Under the pieces are notes generated by a model, which searched no databases, had not been told where the DNA came from, and saw only the letters and a list, made by a program, of their open reading frames with translations. From the NCBI RefSeq assembly GCF_000764535.1, contig NZ_CP009571.1, positions 186,001 to 250,000 on the forward strand: a stretch of 64,000 bases of DNA, written 5' to 3'. Below, piece by piece: positions 1-11,117 of the stretch (its first letter is position 1; every line of letters starts with the position of its first letter). This DNA is from Sphingomonas taxi (GTDB lineage: Bacteria > Pseudomonadota > Alphaproteobacteria > Sphingomonadales > Sphingomonadaceae). Both the position numbers and the translations under genes were made by a program.

Positions 1-334
1 AATCGGACCGTCCCGTCCGCGGCACGCTCCAGCGGACCGTAAGCGATGACGGTTTCGAGCAGCAGCGGCTCGTAGAGATGCGGGAAAAGCTGGCCGCCGC
101 GCGATTCCTCCCACTTCAGCGTGTCGCCGAAACTGCCGAGGTCGATTGCGACGACGTGCAGGTCGCTCTGCCCGGCGAAATGCTTGTCGACCGTCTCGGT
201 GAGCTGTGCCGCCGTCGACATATGGATGTAGCCGTCGGACAGGTCGACGGGCGCCCCGGCGAACTGCCGGTCCCGCTCCAGCACCGCCATCTGCTCGGCG
301 GTCAGCACTTTATAGGCGGTGGTGGGACGCTCGC

Positions 335-338
<4 letters not shown>
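1..338 (-). CDS. DUF952 family protein (3' end outside window)
   Basis: The reading frame starts at ATG 338 (MSERPTTAYKVL) and runs off the left edge, leaving about 112 residues. The GYIHMSTAAQ stretch around residue 35 and HFAGQ at about 52 are typical of the small DUF952 proteins, whose biochemical role is unknown. The start codon overlaps the gyrA stop (ATGA), so it is probably translated by coupling to gyrA. The C-terminus cannot be judged. The family assignment is from recalled motifs and is fairly secure; function is unknown. Confidence 0.8.
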
Positions 339-3151
<2,813 letters not shown>

Positions 3152-3265
3152 GGCTATACGCTTTCGGATTGTTACAGAAGTGTGCCGATCTTGTAGGACC
3201 ACCCGGACCGAAAGTCACGCGCGCACGCACATACGCGTGCGCGCGGGATACAGGAGTGGCGACGC

Positions 3266-3562
3266 TTATTTCTTGCAGGCGGTCTTGGTCGCGTTGCCGG
3301 CCTTGCTGCAATCGTAGGTGACGGTCTTGCCGGTGCTGGTCTTGGTCGTCACCATCCGGCCCTTGGCGGCGGAGGTGGTGCGCGTCGTCGTCTTGGCCGT
3401 CGCGGTGGGGCGGCCGACGGCGGGCTTGGTGGTGGTCGTCGTGCGGCTGGTCGCCACCGTCCTTGCGGTGGTCTTCGGCGTGGCGGCCTGCGTGGCGAGG
3501 GCCGCCGAGCCGCAGCACAGCGACGCGACGGCCAGCATGGCGAAGGGCAGGGACTTGGTCAT
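3266..3562 (-). CDS. Small secreted Thr/Lys-rich protein
   Basis: 98 residues. A clear signal peptide (MTKSLPFAMLAVASLCCGSAALA) should be cleaved before TQAATP. The mature part is dominated by Thr, Lys, Ala and Arg with no recognisable domain. It ends with YDCSKAGNATKTACKK, whose two cysteines could form a disulfide. This looks like the short basic periplasmic proteins of sphingomonads. Function is unknown. It is read in the same direction as gyrA but lies 115 bp upstream of it, so it is probably a separate unit. Confidence 0.7.
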   Translation of the reverse strand: MTKSLPFAMLAVASLCCGSAALATQAATPKTTARTVATSRTTTTTKPAVGRPTATAKTTTRTTSAAKGRMVTTKTSTGKTVTYDCSKAGNATKTACKK

Positions 3563-3750
3563 GGCATCATCTCCAGCGGCGGACGCGTGGATCGCGTCGC
3601 CCTGCCGGCAAGGATGCGCGCGCCGGGCTGACGCGTAAATGGCTGAAACATGACGATTATGTCATGTTCGGGGGGCTTGCCGGCTACCCGTCGTCTTCCC
3701 GCGCGGCGCTGCACGATGGCGTTCCAGGCGCACCCGGCCACCGTGCCCTG

Positions 3751-3842
3751 CAGTGTTCCTGCGGACGCAGGAACTCAGGGTCAAGCAGAACCACAGCTGA
3801 CGGCGTTCCGGACCCTGGGCTCCTGCGTTCGCAGGAGCACTG
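3751..3842. repeat. REP/BIME-like paired palindrome, copy 1
   Basis: Two facing hairpin units bounded by CAGTG and CACTG. The left unit folds as GTTCCTGCG/CGCAGGAAC and the right unit as GCTCCTGCG/CGCAGGAGC. An outer arm CAGGGTC also pairs with GACCCTG. The same architecture occurs at 11025-11117. It sits in a 402-bp gap between the small secreted gene and the SDR 3' end. The rest of the gap shows no gene. It resembles REP-type intergenic elements; no REP-associated transposase is in the window. Confidence 0.75.
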
Positions 3843-3964
3843 GTGGGGTTGGGCAGGGGCAGCGGTACACGTCGGGGGTGACATCGAGCGGTGAAGCCCC
3901 AATCGAGCCCCATCACCACAGCCTTATGCACCGGGTTAGGTCAGGCGTCGCATCCAGCCGCGCC

Positions 3965-4669
3965 CTAAGGCGCGACTTCCTTGCCCTCGAAGTCGAACAG
4001 CTTGCCGCTGTCGGTTACGGTCAGGCCGTCGATCACGTCGAGTAATTGCGACGCCGCGCGATCCGGCGTGAACAGCGTGCCCGGCCGCACATTGCCCTGG
4101 AACGGCTTCGACAGCGCGGTGTCGACCGTGCCCGGATGCAGCCCGACGACGATCGAGCGATCGTTGCGGCGCTTTTCCTCGATGCTCAACGTCCTAACCA
4201 ATTGATTGAGCGCGGCCTTCGCCATTCGATAGCCGTACCAGCCGCCGAGCCGGTTGTCGGAGATGCTGCCGATCCGCGCCGAGAGGACGGCGAACACCGT
4301 CCGCCCCTGTTTGGGCATCAGCGGCAGCAGATGCTTGGCGACCAAGGCCGGCCCGACCGCATTGACGCGCAGCACCTGTTCGAGCCACGCCGGATCGAAT
4401 TCGCGATAGCTTTTCTCCGGGCCGCGCTCCGCATCGTGCAGCAGGCCGGTGGCGAGGATGACGAGCGACGGCGCCGGCCCGGTGGCGATCCGCGCCGCGG
4501 CGGCGGCGATGCTCGCCTCGTCGGTGATATCGATCGGCGCGGCACCCGAGCGCGACAGCGCGTGGATGCGGGCGTAGGCCGCTTCCTCGACCAGCGCCTC
4601 ATGCAGCGCGGCACCGATCCCGCCGGATGCGCCGATGACGACCGCGGCGCTCAACGCGAGAACCGCCAT
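3965..4669 (-). CDS. SDR family oxidoreductase (C-factor-like)
   Basis: 234-residue short-chain dehydrogenase with the N-terminal nucleotide-binding GASGGIG and a catalytic Tyr-x3-Lys in YGYRMAK about residue 150, preceded by VLSARIGSIS that supplies the Ser. The sequence type (no transmembrane segment, HPGTVDTALSKPF loop) resembles CsgA/C-factor-like SDRs. Substrate unknown. ATG 4669 (MAVLALSAAVVIGAS) was chosen; it overlaps the 3' end of yaaA by 19 bp, so the two are probably cotranscribed. The open frame extends upstream inside yaaA but that part is not SDR-like. Confidence 0.85.
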   Translation of the reverse strand: MAVLALSAAVVIGASGGIGAALHEALVEEAAYARIHALSRSGAAPIDITDEASIAAAAARIATGPAPSLVILATGLLHDAERGPEKSYREFDPAWLEQVLRVNAVGPALVAKHLLPLMPKQGRTVFAVLSARIGSISDNRLGGWYGYRMAKAALNQLVRTLSIEEKRRNDRSIVVGLHPGTVDTALSKPFQGNVRPGTLFTPDRAASQLLDVIDGLTVTDSGKLFDFEGKEVAP

Positions 4670-5391
4670 TGATCGTCGCTGCTCGCCGCCGCGTCGAACG
4701 CATAGCCGTCGCTGTCGAACCCCCGCATCGCGTCGATGTCGGTGATGCGATGCTCGACCATCCAGCGCGCCATCATCCCGCGCGCCTTCTTGGCGTGGAA
4801 GCTGACGAAGCGGTCGCCGTCGCGGAAATCGATCGCCACCACGCGGACGTCGGCGGGCAGGTAGCCCGCGACCCCCGCCCAATATTCCTGGCTGGCGAGG
4901 TTGAGGACGACCCGCTCGCCGTCGGCGGCGACATCCTCGGCCAGCGCCTTGCCGATGCGGTCGCCCCACCAGTCGGTCAGCTTCTTGTGCCGTGGCGCCC
5001 AGCGCGTACCCATCTCCAGCCGGTAGGGGCGCATCAGGTCGAGCGGGCGCAGCATGCCGTACAGGCCCGAGAGCAGTCGCAGATGATCCTGTGCGAAGGG
5101 GAGCGCCTCCTCCTCCAGCGTCTTGACGTCGAAGCCGGTGTAGACGTCACCGTCGAACCCGAAGATCGCCGGCCGTTCGGGCGCGTCCGCAAAGTTGCGG
5201 AAGCGGTCGGCGTTGAGCTTGGCCAGCGCCGGCGAGATTTGCATCAGCTCCGACAGCTTCTTCTGCGTCAGGTGCGATGCGGCGGCGGCGAGCGTCTGCG
5301 CCTCCTTGGCGAAACGCGGCCGGGTCGGCGCGAGATCGGGGATGGGCGACTCATAGTCGAGCGTCTTGGCGGGGGAGAGGACGGCGATCAT
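4651..5391 (-). CDS. yaaA: Peroxide stress protein YaaA
   Basis: 246 residues covering the whole YaaA/DUF328 family length. It starts MIAVLSPAKTLDYESP and contains LSGLYGMLRPLD in the middle and FHAKKARGMMARW near the C-terminus, which are family hallmarks. In E. coli YaaA limits free iron and Fenton damage under peroxide stress and binds DNA; here that is by homology. It is cytosolic, with no signal peptide. It is the first gene of a two-gene unit with the SDR that overlaps its 3' end. No OxyR-type site was identified in the 160 bp upstream. Confidence 0.92.
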   Translation of the reverse strand: MIAVLSPAKTLDYESPIPDLAPTRPRFAKEAQTLAAAASHLTQKKLSELMQISPALAKLNADRFRNFADAPERPAIFGFDGDVYTGFDVKTLEEEALPFAQDHLRLLSGLYGMLRPLDLMRPYRLEMGTRWAPRHKKLTDWWGDRIGKALAEDVAADGERVVLNLASQEYWAGVAGYLPADVRVVAIDFRDGDRFVSFHAKKARGMMARWMVEHRITDIDAMRGFDSDGYAFDAAASSDDQWRFSR

Positions 5392-5554
5392 CGTGTCCGC
5401 CGGTAGCCGCCCCGCGGCGGCCGTTCAATCGCCGTTCAGTGCGGGTGCCGCAACCGGGACGGGCATGGCATCGCTTGAACGGCTTGCGACGGACCGTTAC
5501 AGCCCCGCAGACGTTAGCGGCAGCGATGCCTCACTATCTGGAGAGAGAGTTAGC

Positions 5555-6874
5555 ATGAAGACCCTTTCGAAGCTCGCGCTGGCCGCGGTGCTGGCCACCG
5601 GCGTGAGCGGTCTGGCGATCGTCGCCCCCGCGGCCGCCAAGGACAAGAAGGAAGAGCAGGCGGCTCCTGGCTTCAAGCTCAGCAAGCCGGTGCAGGCGAT
5701 CGCCTTCCAGGCGCAGGAAGCCGTCAAGGCCCGCAATCCAGCCACCGCCGAGCCGCTCGTCGCGCAGGTCGAGGCCGCGGCCACCACCGACGACGACAAA
5801 TATATCGCCGCCGCACTCCGTTACGATCTGGAGAACACCAAGCTCGTCATCGCGCAGGAGGCCAATCCCAAGGCACCGCTTGACGAGACCGTGCTCGCCA
5901 AGCCGCTCGACGCGCTGATCGCCGCCAAGAACACGCCGGCCGCCGACCGCGGCAAATATCTGTTCCGTCGTGGCCAGCTCGCCTACAACAGCGGTCAGTA
6001 TCCGGTGGCGACCCAGTATTTCACCCAGGCGAAGGCGGCCGGCTACAACAGCCCCGATTTCGATCTGCAGCTCGCCAAGGTGAAGGTGCAGGCCGGTGAC
6101 ACCGCCGGTGGCCTCGCCGATCTCGACCGGTTCATCACCGCGCAGAAGGCGGCGGGCCAGACCGTGCCGGAGGCCTATTACCGCTTCGGCATCGCCACCG
6201 CGAACAACAAGAAGATGGCGCCGGAAACGCTCGCCTGGATGCAGAAATACGTCGCGGCCTATCCGAATGCCCGGGTGTGGCGTGACGTCATCCTGCAATA
6301 TGCCTTCGCGCAGAACAGCCTCGCCGCGCCGGACAAGGCGCAGACGGTCGATCTGTATCGCCTGCTGCGTACCGCCGGTGCGATGCCGGATCAGGCGATG
6401 TACGAGGATTATGCCAAGAACGTCTACGACCGCGGCAATCCCTATGAGGCGGCGGCGGTGCTGAAGGAAGGCATGGCCTCGGGCAAGATCCCGGCGACCA
6501 GCGCCTTCTCAAAGAGCCTGCTGACCGCGGCGAACACCGCGATCAAGGCGGACGGATCGCTGGCGAGCAGCGAGAAGACCGCGATGGCATCGAAGGATGG
6601 CAAGATCGCCGCGTCGACCGCCGACGCCTATCTCGGCCAGAACAACTATGCCAAGGCGATCGAATTGTATCGTGCGGCGCTGAGCAAGGGTGGTGTCGAC
6701 GCCAATGAGGTGAACACCCGCCTCGGCATCGCGCTCGCCAAGTCGGGCGACAAGGCCGGCGCGCAGGCGGCGTTCGGTGCGGTCACCGGCAATCCGCGCG
6801 CGGGCATCGCCGCGTTGTGGAATACCTGGACGCAGGTCGGCGCCACGCCGGCCACGCCCGCCACGCCGGCCTGA
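5555..6874 (+). CDS. Periplasmic TPR-like repeat protein
   Basis: 439 residues starting at ATG 5555, preceded by a GAGAGAGAG ribosome-binding stretch; the open frame continues upstream but the signal peptide (MKTLSKLALAAVLATGVSG) fixes this start. The mature protein is a helical Ala-rich array with TPR-like pairs such as RRGQLAYNSGQYPVATQYF and a second cluster near residues 350-420 (YLGQNNYAKAIELYRAAL). It ends in a low-complexity Ala-Thr-Pro tail. It is probably a periplasmic protein-interaction scaffold. No enzymatic motif is visible. A strong terminator follows it directly. Confidence 0.85.
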   Translation: MKTLSKLALAAVLATGVSGLAIVAPAAAKDKKEEQAAPGFKLSKPVQAIAFQAQEAVKARNPATAEPLVAQVEAAATTDDDKYIAAALRYDLENTKLVIAQEANPKAPLDETVLAKPLDALIAAKNTPAADRGKYLFRRGQLAYNSGQYPVATQYFTQAKAAGYNSPDFDLQLAKVKVQAGDTAGGLADLDRFITAQKAAGQTVPEAYYRFGIATANNKKMAPETLAWMQKYVAAYPNARVWRDVILQYAFAQNSLAAPDKAQTVDLYRLLRTAGAMPDQAMYEDYAKNVYDRGNPYEAAAVLKEGMASGKIPATSAFSKSLLTAANTAIKADGSLASSEKTAMASKDGKIAASTADAYLGQNNYAKAIELYRAALSKGGVDANEVNTRLGIALAKSGDKAGAQAAFGAVTGNPRAGIAALWNTWTQVGATPATPATPA

Positions 6875-6892
6875 TCGACCGGTAACGACGGG

Positions 6893-6930
6893 AAGGGGGC
6901 GGTCCGGCGACGGGCCGCCCCCTTTCGTTT
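6893..6930 (+). terminator. Intrinsic terminator after the TPR-like gene
   Basis: Stem AAGGGGGCGG (6893-6902) pairs with CCGCCCCCTT (6915-6924); three more inner pairs leave the loop GGCGAC. A T-rich run (TTTCGTTTGT) follows. It lies 19 bp past the TPR-like stop and before the convergent Lrp gene. Confidence 0.85.
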
Positions 6931-6948
6931 GTCAGTCGCCGTCGCGGG

Positions 6949-7416
6949 TCAGTCGATGACGACGGGGATGCCCGACGTCGACTTGGCGGTGCGGATGGTG
7001 AGCGAGGTCTTGACGCTGGCAACGTTCGGTGCGGGCGTCAGGTGCGTCGTCAGGATCTCCTGGAAGCTCTTGAGGTCGCTAGCGACGATCTTCAGGATGA
7101 AGTCGATTTCGCCGTTTAGCATGTGGCATTCGCGGATTTCCGGGATGTCCGCGACATGCGCCTCGAACGCGGCGAGGTCGTGCTCGGCCTGGCTGCGCAG
7201 CGACACCATCGCGAATACGGTGATCGGAAAACCGAGGCTGGCGGGATCGAGATCGGCGTGATAGCCGCGGATCACCCCAGCCTCTTCCAGCGCGCGGACG
7301 CGGCGCAGGCAGGGTGGCGCGGTCAACCCGACGCGTTCGGCCAGTTCGACATTGGTCATCCGCCCATCCTGTTGCAGGTGGGCGAGAATCTGACGATCGA
7401 TCCGATCGAAGGACAT
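6949..7416 (-). CDS. Lrp/AsnC family transcriptional regulator
   Basis: 155 residues with the standard layout: an N-terminal winged HTH (DRQILAHLQQDGRMTNVELA, then APPCLRRVRALEEAGVI) and a C-terminal RAM/AsnC ligand-binding domain (HMLNGEIDFILKI). Such proteins sense amino acids and usually autoregulate. The start at ATG 7416 gives the family length. A 7-bp inverted repeat at 7477-7496 upstream is a plausible autoregulatory site. It is divergent from the histidine kinase gene. Target genes and ligand cannot be read from the sequence. Confidence 0.93.
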   Translation of the reverse strand: MSFDRIDRQILAHLQQDGRMTNVELAERVGLTAPPCLRRVRALEEAGVIRGYHADLDPASLGFPITVFAMVSLRSQAEHDLAAFEAHVADIPEIRECHMLNGEIDFILKIVASDLKSFQEILTTHLTPAPNVASVKTSLTIRTAKSTSGIPVVID

Positions 7417-7476
7417 TGCGTATCAAACTCCAGAAACAGGCCGGATGTAAACGGCGGCTCCCCCTAAGCATAAGAA

Positions 7477-7496
7477 AATTGCGGCGCAACGCAATT
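7477..7496. promoter_or_regulatory. Inverted repeat upstream of the Lrp/AsnC gene
   Basis: AATTGCG and CGCAATT are separated by 6 bp. The site lies about 60 bp upstream of the Lrp start and in the shared intergenic region with the histidine kinase gene. AT-flanked dyads of this kind are common for Lrp-family binding. The assignment is inference from position and symmetry. Confidence 0.4.
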
Positions 7497-7613
7497 GTCC
7501 CACTATGCGACGTGTTGCCGGCGGGCGACAAATCGGCAGTTCCTCTCGCGTGCCCCGATCGTTAAGGGATCAGCGCGCACATCGTTGAGGTGGGGCGGTC
7601 TCCAGGAGTTGGT

Positions 7614-9275
7614 GTGCGTTTCGACGATAGCCTGAAAACGGTGCTTTCGGCCGACATGGAGAGTGGGTTCGGCGCGCAATCGGCGTGGCGGCAGCTGACC
7701 GACCTGATGGGCCGCGGGCGCATCGCTGCGGATGCGGCGTCGCTGGACCGGCTGCGCGGGCTGCGACCGGCGGTGCCGCTGGCGATTCGGGCGGCGAGTG
7801 CGCGGGCGTTGGCCTTCGCCCGCCCGCCCGCGGCGCTGATCGGCTTCTTCGCCGAGGATTCGATCGAGGTCGCCGCGCCGTTGCTGCGCACCGCACAACT
7901 GGCAGATACGGACTGGCTGGCGCTGCTGCCCCGGCTCGATGCACATGGTCGCGCCCTCCTCCGTCACCGCCGCGACCTGCCGGGTGCGGTCGAGCGCGGG
8001 CTCGCCAGTTTCGGCCCGGCGGATTTCGTGCTGCGTTACGACGCGCCGGCCGCCGCCAACGATCTGGCCGAGCCGACGCCGCCGGCAGACATCGCCCCCG
8101 TCCCGCATCTCCACCCGGTCGCGCCGCCGCCGCCCGAGCCCAATGCCGAGGGTGGGTTCCAGATCGCCGATCTCGTCGCGCGGATCGACGCGTTCCAGAA
8201 GCAGCGCGATCCCAACGAGCCGATCGCTGCCGCCGCGAGCGAGCCGCCGAGCTATTTCCATTTCGACACCGATCACCTTGGCATCATCCGCGCTGTCGAC
8301 GGCGTGGCGCGGGGGGCGCTGATCGGTGCCTCGCTCGCGGTCGGCATGCCGCAGGGGGAGGTCCGCGTCGACGCGGTGATCACCGGGGCATTGCGGCAGC
8401 GCCAGCGCTTCGCCGGCGCGCGGCTCGATGTCGGCGGCCATTCCGATGCGGCGGGGGCATGGCGGGTCGCGGGCACGCCGCAGTTCGATGCCGAGAGCGG
8501 CCGCTTCACCGGCTATGTCGCGATCGCCCGCCGGCCGCGCGCCGACGAGGAGGCAAGCCTCACCCCGCGCAAGATGGTGTCCGATTCGCTGCGCCAATTG
8601 GTACACGAGCTGCGCACGCCGACCAATGCGATCGCCGGTTTCGCCGAGCTGATCGAGGCGCAACTGCTCGGCCCGGTCGCCCCGGTCTATCGCGAGCATG
8701 CGGTGACCATCCGTCAGCAGGCGGCGAGCCTGCTCGGCGCGATCGAGGATCTCGACACCGCCGCGCGGATCGAGGGCAAGGCGCTCGAGCTGCGGCCCGG
8801 CCCGGTCGTGCTCGAACCGCTGCTCGAACGGATCGCGCAGGATCTCGCGCCGCTGGCGGCGCTGCGCGGTACCGCGCTCGACATCCATCCGATGGGCGAC
8901 CATGCCGCGCTGAGCGACGATCGCGCGCTGGAGCGGCTGCTGTCGCGACTGCTGGCGGCGCTGACCGCGGCGGCGGTGGCGGGCGAGCGGATCGACATCG
9001 CCGAGGCACCGGCGCCGGACGGGCAGGTGGCGATCTGCTTCGCCCGGCCGCTGGCGCTGTCCGCGGACGGCGAGGAGGCGTTGTTGAGCCTCGACGGCGA
9101 GGCGGCGGGGCCGACCGATGCGGAGGGCGCGCCGCTACTCGGCACCGGCTTCGCGCTGCGGCTGGCGCGCAATCTGGCGGTCGAGCTGGGCGGTGAGCTG
9201 GTGTTCGGCGAGGATCTCCTGACGCTGCGATTGCCCGCGGCGGTCGACGAGACGGTGGCGCAGGCGACGCATTGA
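7614..9275 (+). CDS. Histidine-kinase-like protein with degenerate ATPase domain
   Basis: 553 residues from GTG 7614, chosen for the AGGAG five bases upstream; an in-frame GTG at 7590 is the alternative. There is no signal peptide or clear membrane segment, so it is likely cytosolic. Residues 1-300 are Ala-rich with a Pro-rich linker. A HisKA helix carries LVHELRTPTNAI with His331. The following ATPase-like part is unusual: the N-box region (RLLSRLLAALTAAAV) lacks the Mg-binding Asn and no DxGxG is seen, though a G2-like GTGFALRLAR remains. It may dimerise or receive phosphate but not bind ATP normally. The stop overlaps the next start. Confidence 0.8.
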   Translation: MRFDDSLKTVLSADMESGFGAQSAWRQLTDLMGRGRIAADAASLDRLRGLRPAVPLAIRAASARALAFARPPAALIGFFAEDSIEVAAPLLRTAQLADTDWLALLPRLDAHGRALLRHRRDLPGAVERGLASFGPADFVLRYDAPAAANDLAEPTPPADIAPVPHLHPVAPPPPEPNAEGGFQIADLVARIDAFQKQRDPNEPIAAAASEPPSYFHFDTDHLGIIRAVDGVARGALIGASLAVGMPQGEVRVDAVITGALRQRQRFAGARLDVGGHSDAAGAWRVAGTPQFDAESGRFTGYVAIARRPRADEEASLTPRKMVSDSLRQLVHELRTPTNAIAGFAELIEAQLLGPVAPVYREHAVTIRQQAASLLGAIEDLDTAARIEGKALELRPGPVVLEPLLERIAQDLAPLAALRGTALDIHPMGDHAALSDDRALERLLSRLLAALTAAAVAGERIDIAEAPAPDGQVAICFARPLALSADGEEALLSLDGEAAGPTDAEGAPLLGTGFALRLARNLAVELGGELVFGEDLLTLRLPAAVDETVAQATH

Positions 9276-10291
9276 TCGGGCGAGGCGGCGCAGTTTCGCC
9301 GTATCGGGTGCCGGCGCCGACGGACGACGCGCTCATCCGCTGGCCGGCTTCGTTCGGGCGCCGCTTCATCGTCTTCGTCGACGTCGAGGAGGAGTTCGAC
9401 TGGTCGGCGCCGCTCGATCCCGGCCATCGCGCGGTCACGGCGATGCGCGCGCTGCCCGAGGCGCATGCGCGCTTTGCCGAGCGGGGGATCGGGCCGGCCT
9501 ATATGGTCGATCATCCGGTGGCGAGCGATGCGGCGGCGGTGGATATCCTGCGGGAGATACTGGCGGATGGGCGCGCGTCGCTGGGCGCGCAGCTCCATGC
9601 CTGGGTGACGCCGCCTTATGCCGCGCCAGCGGCGGGCGACAGCTACGCGGGCAATCTGCCGCCGGCGCTGGAGGCGGGCAAGCTCGACAGCCTGACCGGT
9701 CTGCTCACCGAAGCGTTCGGACGGCCGCCACTCGCCTATCGGGCCGGACGCTATGGCATCGGGCCGGCGACCGCCGGGCTGCTCGCCAGCCGCGGCTATC
9801 GCGTCGAGAGCTCGATGCGGGCGCGCTATGACTATCGCGGCGATCTCGGGCCGGACTTCACCGCGGTGGGCAGCGAGGCGTTCCGGATCGGGTCCTTGGT
9901 CGAGCTGCCGCTGACCACCGTGTTCACCGGTCGGCTGCGCCACTATGGCGCGACGCTCTATTCGGCGCTGGCGCGCGTGCCGCGCGGGCGCGGTGCGGCG
10001 GCGCGTGCGGGGCTGTTGCAACGCGTGGCGCTGACGCCCGAGGATATGCCGATCGCCGATGCGCTTGCCGCGGTGCGCGTCGCGGTCGAGGAGGAGGGGC
10101 AGCGGCTGATCAGCTTTTCCTTCCATTCGCCGAGCCTCGTGCCCGGCCACACGCCCTATGTGCGCAGCCGCGACGATCTGGCGCGGTTCTGGACGTGGTG
10201 GGCGCGCATGTTCGACCTGCTCGACGCGCTCGGCGTTCGGCCAGCGGGCGTCGACGACATCCTGGCGGCGGCGGATCGGACGACGGGCTGA
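9272..10291 (+). CDS. Polysaccharide deacetylase-like protein (WalW type)
   Basis: 339 residues if started at TTG 9272, which overlaps the kinase stop (TTGA). A later GTG in the first 15 codons is possible. It has the NodB/polysaccharide-deacetylase fold signature pattern: FIVFVDVEEEFDW near residue 33, HAWVTPPY near 110 and a C-terminal FSFHSPSLVPGHTPYV. The DVEEEFDW and His-rich loops could bind a metal. No signal peptide is visible, so substrate and location are uncertain. The tight coupling to the kinase-like gene suggests a shared role, perhaps in envelope or capsule control (inference). Confidence 0.75.
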   Translation: MIGRGGAVSPYRVPAPTDDALIRWPASFGRRFIVFVDVEEEFDWSAPLDPGHRAVTAMRALPEAHARFAERGIGPAYMVDHPVASDAAAVDILREILADGRASLGAQLHAWVTPPYAAPAAGDSYAGNLPPALEAGKLDSLTGLLTEAFGRPPLAYRAGRYGIGPATAGLLASRGYRVESSMRARYDYRGDLGPDFTAVGSEAFRIGSLVELPLTTVFTGRLRHYGATLYSALARVPRGRGAAARAGLLQRVALTPEDMPIADALAAVRVAVEEEGQRLISFSFHSPSLVPGHTPYVRSRDDLARFWTWWARMFDLLDALGVRPAGVDDILAAADRTTG

Positions 10292-10595
10292 TGCCTGCCG
10301 CACAAGCAATGCCGGACCCGGCAGATGTTGCCGCAAGATGAAGATCACGACTTCAAAGTGCAACAAACCACCGTGGCCGCGATATCTTCCGCTTTGGACC
10401 AGTCCTGACAAGCAAGCATTGCTTTGTACGCCCTCGTCCGGGGCTATTGCCGTCGGATAGGCAGTCGAACGCGCCGTTCATCGTGCCGGATCGGGCGATT
10501 CATCGCCTATTCGATGGTAGCGCGACCTTTTCGGATTGTATTTTGTTCGTGCCGCTGCCAAGGGAGCGGCTCACCACGTGAGAGGGGAGACCATC
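10292..10595. other. Intergenic region, no gene seen
   Basis: 304 bp between the deacetylase-like gene and the small membrane protein. It is less GC-rich than its flanks and should contain the promoter of the downstream gene. No reading frame with protein-like composition or repeat was seen. Confidence 0.5.
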
Positions 10596-10835
10596 ATGGT
10601 TGCCAAGTATCTGATGGCTGCTGCTGCAGCCGCCCTGGCCGTTGCTCCGGCCGCTGCCGCTCCTGCCAACCCGGCAGCGAGCCTGTCGGTTGCCAAGTCG
10701 GTTCGCACCGGTTCGGTTTCGGCGAAGAAGAACGAGCTCGCCGGTGGCGGTCTGATCATCGCGCTCGTCGCGGCGGCTGCCGTCGTTGCGGGCATCGTGA
10801 TCGTCGCCGACGACGACAACAGCGACAGCAACTAA
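10596..10835 (+). CDS. Small Ala-rich secreted/membrane protein
   Basis: 79 residues from ATG 10596 with an AGAGGGGAGA ribosome-binding stretch. It has a signal peptide (MVAKYLMAAAAAALAVAPAAA), a short basic linker (VRTGSVSAKKNE), then a hydrophobic helix starting LAGGGLIIALVAAAAVV and an acidic tail DDDNSDSN. The result is a tiny protein anchored in the inner membrane or lying in the periplasm. Function is unknown. A strong Shine-Dalgarno and a strong terminator just downstream suggest a well-expressed single-gene unit. Confidence 0.75.
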   Translation: MVAKYLMAAAAAALAVAPAAAAPANPAASLSVAKSVRTGSVSAKKNELAGGGLIIALVAAAAVVAGIVIVADDDNSDSN

Positions 10836-10889
10836 GATCGTTCGCGGATCGGCGGCGTCCTCGCGGCGCCGTCCATCGGAACGTGACGC

Positions 10890-10911
10890 AAGGGGGGCTT
10901 CGGCCCCCCTT
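10890..10911 (+). terminator. Strong intrinsic terminator
   Basis: Perfect 9-bp stem AAGGGGGGC/GCCCCCCTT closed by a TTCG tetraloop and followed by GTTGATT. It terminates the 79-residue protein gene. Confidence 0.85.
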
Positions 10912-11024
10912 GTTGATTCTGCGGGCTGGGGGGTCGGTGTTGCGTGGGGGCGGAGCTTTGGCCTTCTCGCTGTCCGGGGGTGGCCGAGACCTCTACGAAC
11001 GTCCGCATCGCTGGTGGATCAGCG

Positions 11025-11117
11025 CAGTGCTCCTGCGAAAGCAGGAGCCCAGAGCCAAGCTAGACAACGTCTTATGGCGTTCGAGACTCCTGGGCTCCTG
11101 CTTTCGCAGGAGCACTG
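11025..11117. repeat. REP/BIME-like paired palindrome, copy 2
   Basis: Same design as 3751-3842: bounded by CAGTG and CACTG, with two facing hairpins GTGCTCCTGCG-AAAG-CAGGAGCCCAG and its inverse. The loop is AAAG/CTTT here and GTTC-type in copy 1. Length 93 bp against 92 bp. Short frames that read through it are not protein-like. Confidence 0.75.

Noticed and set aside
9272-9300. Possible separate start for the deacetylase-like gene at a later GTG
   Set aside because: TTG 9272 gives the overlapping junction seen elsewhere in the window; kept, but start remains uncertain.
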